11,415 bases of DNA. Source: an uncultured Lachnospiraceae bacterium. GTDB taxonomy: Bacteria > Bacillota > Clostridia > Lachnospirales > Lachnospiraceae. The position numbers and the translations under genes were made by a program. The stretch lies in NCBI GenBank assembly GCA_910585255.1, contig CAJUEI010000117.1:1-11415 (forward strand), in the 5' to 3' direction. Below the pieces are notes generated by a model. It was not told where the DNA came from. It saw only the letters and a program-made list of their open reading frames with translations, and did no database searches. Below, one piece after another: positions 7,192 to 11,415 of this stretch (the stretch's first letter is position 1; each line of letters starts with the position of its first letter).

Positions 7192-7266
7192 AAGAGTGCT
7201 CCTCTCTACAATATTTTTTTAAAATGGGATATTTTAACAAGTATATAATATTTATACCGATAATAA

Positions 7267-7284
7267 TTTATAATACATTATAAA
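7267..7284. promoter_or_regulatory. Palindrome between hicA and hicB, candidate operator
   Basis: TTTATAATACATTATAAA has perfect 8-base half-sites around a 2-base centre. Read on the minus strand it contains TATAATGTATT, the same 11 bases that cover the hicA -10 box. It may be a second HicB site or part of an internal hicB promoter, but no -35 box at a normal distance was found. AT-rich DNA yields such palindromes by chance more often than usual. Confidence 0.4.
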
Positions 7285-7332
7285 AACATGATAACTATGA
7301 TATTTCAACATAAAATTTATAAACACATTTTT

Positions 7333-7590
7333 TTACAATTCTCCAATATCTTTTAAAAATTGAATAACCATTTTAATTTGATAAATATACAATTCCTTAC
7401 CTGGATGAGGTTCATCAAACTGCAAAACTCTTTTTGTTTCTGTATGAAGATAGATGATACTTGATCCTCTTCCACCAGAATATTTTTCACATCCACTTTT
7501 CTTCATTAGCATATCTAATTCTGATTTGGTAAAATTTTTTGGAATTGGCTTTCGACATAATTTTTCCAATAAATCATCTTTTTTTGGCAT
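7333..7590 (-). CDS. hicA: HicA-family mRNA interferase toxin
   Basis: Small toxin of the HicA family (double-stranded-RNA-binding-like fold), 85 residues, expected to inactivate translated mRNA until bound by HicB. Visible features are an N-terminal helix with KNFTKSELDMLMKKSGC, a glycine turn GGRGSS (39-44), strand IIYLHTETKRVLQF, the family signature PHPGKEL (61-67), and a C-terminal helix QIKMVIQFLKDIG. The canonical GS-H-H catalytic histidine is absent: the turn reads GSS, and the nearest histidine is His49. This resembles a Firmicutes subgroup with GSRV at that place. AAGGGGG on the minus strand precedes the ATG closely. It is the first gene of the hicA-hicB pair. Confidence 0.85.
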   Translation of the reverse strand: MPKKDDLLEKLCRKPIPKNFTKSELDMLMKKSGCEKYSGGRGSSIIYLHTETKRVLQFDEPHPGKELYIYQIKMVIQFLKDIGEL

Positions 7591-7608
7591 AAATACCCCC
7601 TTATAGTT

Positions 7609-7635
7609 ATTTGCAACTATTTATTAGTCGCAAAT
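7609..7635. promoter_or_regulatory. Inverted-repeat operator upstream of hicA
   Basis: ATTTGCAACTA (7609-7619) and TAGTCGCAAAT (7625-7635) are 11-base half-sites with one mismatch, separated by 5 bases. The site lies just downstream of the hicA -10 box, across the expected transcription start. That is where an autoregulating ribbon-helix-helix HicB would block transcription. HicB binding is inferred. Confidence 0.65.
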
Positions 7636-7637
7636 AC

Positions 7638-7666
7638 ATTATATGCTAAATTGTTTATATTGTCAA
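7638..7666 (-). promoter_or_regulatory. Consensus promoter of hicA-hicB
   Basis: On the minus strand TTGACA (complement of 7661-7666), a 17-base spacer and TATAAT (complement of 7638-7643) match the housekeeping consensus at all 12 positions. Such strength fits a toxin-antitoxin operon kept down by its own antitoxin. The hicA start codon is about 48 bases downstream of the -10 box. Confidence 0.85.
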
Positions 7667-7677
7667 TTCTATATTTT

Positions 7678-7753
7678 AACCTCATCAAGGAAGTCTCCCG
7701 CTTCTAAGCCGCCAAGGCGAAAGCGGTGGGTTGGGACTTCCTTGATAAGGTTA
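7678..7753 (+). repeat. Hairpin repeat B, right border of the HicAB cassette
   Basis: An 18-base outer inverted repeat with one mismatch (7678-7695 against 7735-7752) encloses CCGCTT (7698-7703) / AAGCGG (7721-7726) and a small GCC/GGC stem. The part 7698-7753 is a same-orientation relative of repeat A. It lies immediately upstream of the hicA promoter. The shape resembles an end hairpin of an IS200/IS605-type element, but no transposase or TnpB gene is present. Confidence 0.75.
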
Positions 7754-8156
7754 TGAGCAAGTAGCGAAGCGGATTGCGAATATCCGATTTGACTAATTCA
7801 GAACAAACGTAGGAGTAAATAAATTGTAAACAGTTTTTTTCCTTAAAAATATTTCTAATATGCTTAGCTTCTGTTCGCTTTCTGGAAGAGGTATTAAATT
7901 CTTAAAAAATACATTTATCAGAAATTGGGATAAAAGAATGATTTATGTGGTTGTTGGAGGAAAATGAAAATAGGATGGAAATATGGAGTTGGTTGTGATA
8001 GAATGTAGGATTAGAATAGAAAATTAGATAGAAAGTAATAGGAATAAGACGATATAAACCGAGTTGGTTTATAATAACAAAGATAGAATAAAAAACAGAT
8101 AGAAAAAGACAGATAAGAAAGTTATATCTGGAAAAGAGCAAAAAAGGAGAAAAAAC
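7754..8156. other. Gene-free A-rich stretch
   Basis: Roughly 400 bases with no credible gene. The left end has a small hairpin CGGAT/ATCCG in the sequence CGGATTGCGAATATCCG. The rest is strongly A-rich on the plus strand. A minus-strand frame at 7902-8141 translates to a Phe/Ile/Ser-rich peptide without a ribosome binding site and is treated as chance. A 21-base palindrome at 8053-8073 is listed separately. The right end carries the GNAT gene's ribosome binding site. Confidence 0.5.
8053..8073. promoter_or_regulatory. Palindrome upstream of the GNAT gene, candidate operator
   Basis: TATAAACC (8053-8060) and GGTTTATA (8066-8073) are perfect 8-base arms around GAGTT. A TATAAT at 8070-8075 overlaps the right arm, so the site could be an operator covering a promoter, but no good -35 box was found at the right distance. 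Confidence 0.35.
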
Positions 8157-8582
8157 GTGATTATTTTTAAGGAAAATGAATTAGATGTGAAGACTTACCT
8201 TGCCCTTCGGAAAGCGGTCAAATGGAAAAAACTTTCTTATAAGCAGGCAAGCCTGGCATTGGAAAATAGTATTTATACCTTGGTGGCGTTGGACTGTGGG
8301 ATACCGGTGGGAATGGGAAGGCTGGTAGGAGACGGAGCTGTTATTTGTTATATTCAGGATTTAATTGTTGTTCCAGAGGCACAGGCAGCAGGGATTGGCG
8401 GACAGCTGGTGGAGATGCTGATTGAGTATACGGAGTCCATACGAATGGAAGGAACGGAGATGATGCTGGATTTAATGTGTGCAAAGGGAAGGGAAGAGTT
8501 TTATAAAAGTCATGGATTTTTGGCAAGACCTACGGAGAATCTTGGACCTGGTATGATACAATATTTAAATGACAGAAGATAG
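8157..8582 (+). CDS. GNAT-family N-acetyltransferase
   Basis: Small cytoplasmic acetyl-CoA-dependent acetyltransferase, 141 residues, acceptor unknown. The GNAT core is clear: strand beta-4 with CYIQDLIVVPEAQ (about 64-76), the acetyl-CoA pyrophosphate loop AQAAGIGGQLV (76-85, Q/R-x-x-G-x-G type), and the C-terminal motif EEFYKSHGFLARPTENLGPGM (about 113-133). It starts at a GTG with AAGGAG (8144-8149) 7 bases upstream. It sits alone between the gene-free stretch and malQ, which has its own promoter 117 bases further on, so no functional link to either is evident. The PTENLGPGM ending is typical of small stand-alone acetyltransferases in Firmicutes. Confidence 0.9.
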   Translation: MIIFKENELDVKTYLALRKAVKWKKLSYKQASLALENSIYTLVALDCGIPVGMGRLVGDGAVICYIQDLIVVPEAQAAGIGGQLVEMLIEYTESIRMEGTEMMLDLMCAKGREEFYKSHGFLARPTENLGPGMIQYLNDRR

Positions 8583-8633
8583 AAGTGCTGTAAAAGAAGT
8601 TTTGGATTTCTCTGGAAAAATATAAAAAATCTA

Positions 8634-8662
8634 TTGTATTCTAGGGATAAATTCGTTATAAT
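8634..8662 (+). promoter_or_regulatory. Promoter of malQ
   Basis: TTGTAT (8634-8639), a 17-base spacer and TATAAT (8657-8662). Transcription would start around 8669, which excludes the upstream in-frame start codons at 8634 and 8661 and supports the ATG at 8700. Confidence 0.75.
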
Positions 8663-8699
8663 GAAAAGAAAATGGAAACGATTCAAAAGTGGAGGATTT

Positions 8700-10229
8700 A
8701 TGGGAGAGAAAGCAGTAGAAACAATAAGACAAGTGCCAAAGAGAGTTGCAGGGGTATTGGCACATCCGACTTCTTTTCCGTCTGTGTACGGGATTGGGGA
8801 TTTAGGAAGCGGTGCGTATCGCTTTCTTGATTTTTTAGCAGAAGCAGGGCAGAAGATCTGGCAAGTTCTTCCGATAGGACCGACTGGATTTGGGGATTCG
8901 CCTTATCAGGCATTTTCCTCTTTTGCAGGACAGCCGCTTTTAATCAGTCCAGAGCGGCTAGTGGAGAAACGGTTGTTAGTGGAAGAAGATTTTCGGGAGA
9001 TGCCAAAGTGGGATGCAAAAAAGGTGGATTATGGTCCATTGATTGAGTTTAAGACGCATCTGTTAAGACGTGCCTATGAATCCTTTCAGGTTTTGCCGGA
9101 TACAAAGATGAAGGAAGAACTTCAGGAATTTGAAAAAGAACATGCTTTTTGGCTGGAGGACTATGCATTGTTTATGGCTGGAAAGGATGCACATGAGGGG
9201 CGTTCCTGGTTAGAGTGGGAGGATGACCTGCGAGATCCAGATGAAGAGATAAAAGCAAAATGGGCGGAAAAATTATCGGAATCGATAAAATATTATAAGT
9301 TTATTCAGTTTTTATTTTTCGAACAGTGGGGAGCATTAAAGCGTTATGCAAATGAGCGTGGAATTCAGATTGTAGGGGATATTCCGATTTTTGTAGCGAT
9401 TGATAGTGCAGATGTATGGGCAAATAAGGGATTATTTCAGTTAGACAGTAAAGGCTATCCAACGGTGGTAGCGGGAGTACCGCCGGATTATTTTAGTGCA
9501 ACGGGGCAGCTTTGGGGCAATCCGCTTTATGACTGGAAAGCAATGAAACAAAAGGAATACCGCTGGTGGATTTCCCGAATAAAAATGCAGTTAAAATTGG
9601 TGGATTATCTGCGGATCGATCATTTTCGGGGATTTGAAACTTATTGGGCAGTTCCTTATGGAGAGCAGACAGCAATTCATGGGGAGTGGAAGAAAGGACC
9701 TTGCGAGGAATTCTTTTTTGCAGTTCAAAAAGAATTAGGGGAAGATATTCCAATTTTTGCAGAAGATTTAGGAATTATTACTCCTGAAGTAGAAAAACTG
9801 CGGGATCAGTTTGGACTTCCTGGAATGAAGATTTTGCAGTTTGCTTTTGATAATACATCAGAAAACAATTTTCTTCCGCACTATTATCATTCCAATTGTA
9901 TCTGTTATACTGGAACACATGACAATGATACAACGATTGGATGGTATCAGAAGGCAAGTGAAAATTCGAAAAATAAATGCCGGATTTATATGAATTCTGC
10001 AAGCGGAAAAGAAGAAGAGGTTTGCTGGGATTTTATACGGACGGCTTTAGGAAGTACAGCGGCTTATGCGATTATACCGATGCAGGATCTGTTGTGTAAA
10101 GGGAGTGAAAGCCGGATGAATACTCCTAGTATGCCAGGCGGAAATTGGGCTTATCGATTTGAAGAGTGGGAGATGAGCCATGAACTGGCTGGGCGGCTTC
10201 GGGGAATGACGCAGCTTTATGGAAGATAA
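8700..10229 (+). CDS. malQ: 4-alpha-glucanotransferase (amylomaltase), GH77
   Basis: Transfers alpha-1,4-glucan segments between maltooligosaccharides and releases glucose; a cytoplasmic enzyme of maltodextrin and glycogen metabolism. It is 509 residues from the ATG at 8700, the usual MalQ size. The start follows GGAGG (8691-8695), and longer frames would begin before the transcription start. Family landmarks: HPTSFPSVYGIGDLG near the N-terminus, KIWQVLPIGPTGFGDSPYQ, then the GH77 catalytic triad: nucleophile Asp307 in LRIDHFRGFE, acid/base Glu355 in IFAEDLGIITPEV, and Asp408 in YTGTHDNDTTIGWY. The C-terminus MNTPSMPGGNWAYRF is also typical. It appears monocistronic, with its own promoter and a strong terminator. 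Its relation to the sugar locus on the left is not evident. Confidence 0.97.
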   Translation: MGEKAVETIRQVPKRVAGVLAHPTSFPSVYGIGDLGSGAYRFLDFLAEAGQKIWQVLPIGPTGFGDSPYQAFSSFAGQPLLISPERLVEKRLLVEEDFREMPKWDAKKVDYGPLIEFKTHLLRRAYESFQVLPDTKMKEELQEFEKEHAFWLEDYALFMAGKDAHEGRSWLEWEDDLRDPDEEIKAKWAEKLSESIKYYKFIQFLFFEQWGALKRYANERGIQIVGDIPIFVAIDSADVWANKGLFQLDSKGYPTVVAGVPPDYFSATGQLWGNPLYDWKAMKQKEYRWWISRIKMQLKLVDYLRIDHFRGFETYWAVPYGEQTAIHGEWKKGPCEEFFFAVQKELGEDIPIFAEDLGIITPEVEKLRDQFGLPGMKILQFAFDNTSENNFLPHYYHSNCICYTGTHDNDTTIGWYQKASENSKNKCRIYMNSASGKEEEVCWDFIRTALGSTAAYAIIPMQDLLCKGSESRMNTPSMPGGNWAYRFEEWEMSHELAGRLRGMTQLYGR

Positions 10230-10274
10230 TTTCTAACAGGGATTTGTGGGTTAAATATTGGGTTTAGGTTTATA

Positions 10275-10337
10275 AAAGCAGTTAGATGCATTGAGTTAGA
10301 GAAAGGAATGGATGCATCTAACTGCTTTGTATTTTTT
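10275..10337 (+). terminator. Terminator of malQ
   Basis: A perfect 16-bp stem (10275-10290 against 10313-10328) with a 22-base loop is followed by GTATTTTTT. The convergent plsC gene ends at 10364. The complementary strand has only a weak T-run after the stem, so it mainly serves malQ. Confidence 0.85.
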
Positions 10338-10363
10338 AACTTCTAAATAATAAGAAGAAAAAA

Positions 10364-11110
10364 TTACGATAAAAGGTTTGCATTTTTTTGAACTGTCTTA
10401 GAGATTTTTTCCCGTATCTGAGCACCTAAAAATTTTTTCTGGGATTTATCTAATTCTTTTGGATAGATAGGTTCTCCAAATTCAACAATTACCCGCTGGC
10501 TTTTAATCCATGGGAAATGTTCTTCTAAAATAGCAGAGACATGGTTCATACTGACGGGAATAATAGGACAGCCGGATTTTTCAGCAATTTTAAAACTGCC
10601 CTCTTTAAAAGGCAGCAGCTCGGATTCGTCTGTTCCTTGGCTTCGGGTTCCTTCTGGAAAGATGCAGATAGAGGTACCTTCTTTAATATAGGAGATACCA
10701 GTTAGAATAGTTTGCAGTCCTTGTTTAATGTCGTCACGATCTAAAAAAAGACAGTGGATTGCACGCATCCAGGTACTTAGAAATGGGATTTTTTCCATTT
10801 CTTTTTTGGCAATAAAGCCTACCATGCCGGGGGCAAGAGTGTGAATTAAGAGAATATCAAAAAAACTTCGGTGATTGCCAATATAAAGAACAGCGGTATC
10901 TTTTGGAATTCGTTCTCTGCCGATTATGGTAATTTTTGTTCCGGCTGCTATCTTTAGGATAATTGTAAAAGCAATTTTGACAGAAGTATTGGCAATCTGC
11001 TGCTTTTTTTGAGGATTTTTTCTTCCGATTAGGTATAAGATTCCTGTTATAGGGATTCCTAATAGGAAATAAATGATTAAAAAGAGTAAAGTAAGTAGGG
11101 TACGAAACAT
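10364..11110 (-). CDS. plsC: 1-acyl-sn-glycerol-3-phosphate acyltransferase
   Basis: Membrane-associated acyltransferase that adds the second acyl chain to lysophosphatidic acid, giving phosphatidic acid for phospholipid synthesis. It is 248 residues, standard for PlsC. An N-terminal hydrophobic segment (about residues 4-27) anchors it. Motif I is NHRSFFD with catalytic His80 and Asp85, motif III is FPEGTRS (151-157), and motif IV is CPIIPVSM (181-188). On the minus strand GGAGG lies 8 bases before the ATG. It converges with malQ and has its own promoter. Related acyltransferases with the same motifs act on other acceptors, so the exact acceptor is taken from family resemblance. Confidence 0.93.
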   Translation of the reverse strand: MFRTLLTLLFLIIYFLLGIPITGILYLIGRKNPQKKQQIANTSVKIAFTIILKIAAGTKITIIGRERIPKDTAVLYIGNHRSFFDILLIHTLAPGMVGFIAKKEMEKIPFLSTWMRAIHCLFLDRDDIKQGLQTILTGISYIKEGTSICIFPEGTRSQGTDESELLPFKEGSFKIAEKSGCPIIPVSMNHVSAILEEHFPWIKSQRVIVEFGEPIYPKELDKSQKKFLGAQIREKISKTVQKNANLLS

Positions 11111-11148
11111 AGCTGATTCCTCCGTGGTTTTGTAAATACTCTTGGTTT

Positions 11149-11177
11149 AGTTTAACATAAAACCCGAAATTCGTCAA
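11149..11177 (-). promoter_or_regulatory. Promoter of plsC
   Basis: On the minus strand TTGACG (complement of 11172-11177), a 17-base spacer and TAAACT (complement of 11149-11154). The leader to the ATG at 11110 is about 30 bases, including the ribosome binding site. Confidence 0.65.
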
Positions 11178-11194
11178 ATTTTGTATGTTGGATT

Positions 11195-11415
11195 AGGGGG
11201 ACGCTAGAGTGGGAAAGTTATTCCTTGATGCTGTTCCGCTCTACGGAAAGGTAGAAAGTCTAATGTCTCTGAATGAAAATGCATCCAGCCGGACGGAACG
11301 GGGTGCAATTCGCCCGTACAGCGGGCTAAACACACCCCTTTTTTGCCATTCGAGAATGGCAAAAATCCTAGTGGATCGACAGAGACATAAGACTTTCTAA
11401 CTTTCCTCCGAAGTC
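11195..11415 (+). repeat. Structured non-coding element with 27-base inverted arms
   Basis: It starts with AGGGGGACGCT (11195-11205), identical to the motif at 2994 and 3008. The arms 11245-11271 and 11380-11406 are complementary over 27 bases with two mismatches. Within and beside them are TTCCG/CGGAA (11234-11248), GGGGTG/CACCCC enclosing GCCCG/CGGGC with loop TACAG, and an 11-bp hairpin of TTTTTGCCATT and its complement around a CGAG tetraloop (about 11342-11365). GGAAAGTTA (11212-11220) can pair alternatively with TAACTTTCC (11398-11406). A 63-codon open frame across it is not credible because it runs through both arms. The element may continue past the window. It could be a MITE/REP-like repeat or a structured RNA. 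Confidence 0.7.

Noticed and set aside
7277..7308. Internal hicB promoter TTGAAA and TATAAT on the minus strand
   Set aside because: The spacer is 20 bases, too long for a confident promoter; only the palindrome is kept.
6793..7753. Two-repeat CRISPR array
   Set aside because: Only two diverged copies about 900 bases apart, with genes between them and no cas genes.
6793..7753. Complete IS200/IS605 element
   Set aside because: The hairpins resemble such ends, but there is no TnpA or TnpB reading frame between or beside them.
7902..8141. 79-codon minus-strand open frame rich in Phe, Ile and Ser
   Set aside because: It is the complement of an A-rich stretch, has no ribosome binding site or domain, and reads like noise.
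8634..8699. Upstream starts extending MalQ by up to 22 residues
   Set aside because: The malQ promoter overlaps this segment, so the earlier codons would not be transcribed or would lack a leader; GGAGG precedes the ATG at 8700.
11209..11400. 63-codon plus-strand open frame at the right edge
   Set aside because: It spans both arms and all inner hairpins of the structured element, and its composition reflects the inverted repeats.

Overview
The window looks like a chromosomal segment of a low-to-medium GC Gram-positive gut Clostridia member, most likely Lachnospiraceae-like. This is inferred from AT-rich intergenic DNA, strong AGGAGG-type ribosome binding sites, a CUT1 sugar transporter without its own ATPase, and the gene types. 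No marker gene fixes the species.

Left part (1-6660): a carbohydrate locus read rightwards. A substrate-binding lipoprotein gene, cut by the window edge, is followed by an intercistronic hairpin and two MalF/MalG-type permeases. After a 427-base gap with a long hairpin element and two tandem terminator-like structures come a GH88 unsaturated glucuronyl hydrolase and a heparinase II/III-family lyase. Neither enzyme has a signal peptide. The simplest reading is that glycosaminoglycan-like (hyaluronan, chondroitin or heparin-type) oligosaccharides are imported and then cut in the cytoplasm: the lyase makes delta-4,5-unsaturated uronyl ends and the GH88 enzyme removes them. The ATP-binding subunit is not in the window and is probably a shared MsmX/UgpC-type ATPase.

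Middle (6661-8156): a compact leftward hicA-hicB toxin-antitoxin cassette. It has a full-consensus promoter with an inverted-repeat operator, a second palindrome between the genes, and two related, directly oriented hairpin repeats flanking it. One repeat contains the hicB stop codon. A strong rightward promoter-like sequence fires into the left repeat and would give an antisense or small RNA. About 400 bases to the right hold no convincing gene.

Right part (8157-11415): a small GNAT acetyltransferase, a 4-alpha-glucanotransferase (malQ) with its own promoter and a strong terminator, and a convergent plsC-type acyltransferase with its own promoter. The window ends in a highly structured non-coding element with 27-base inverted arms. 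It starts with the same AGGGGGACGCT motif that occurs twice before the hairpin element at 2994-3164.

No tRNA, rRNA, CRISPR array or transposase gene was seen. The most interesting signals are the repeat-bounded HicAB island, the candidate RNA at its left edge, and the two AGGGGGACGCT-associated hairpin elements.
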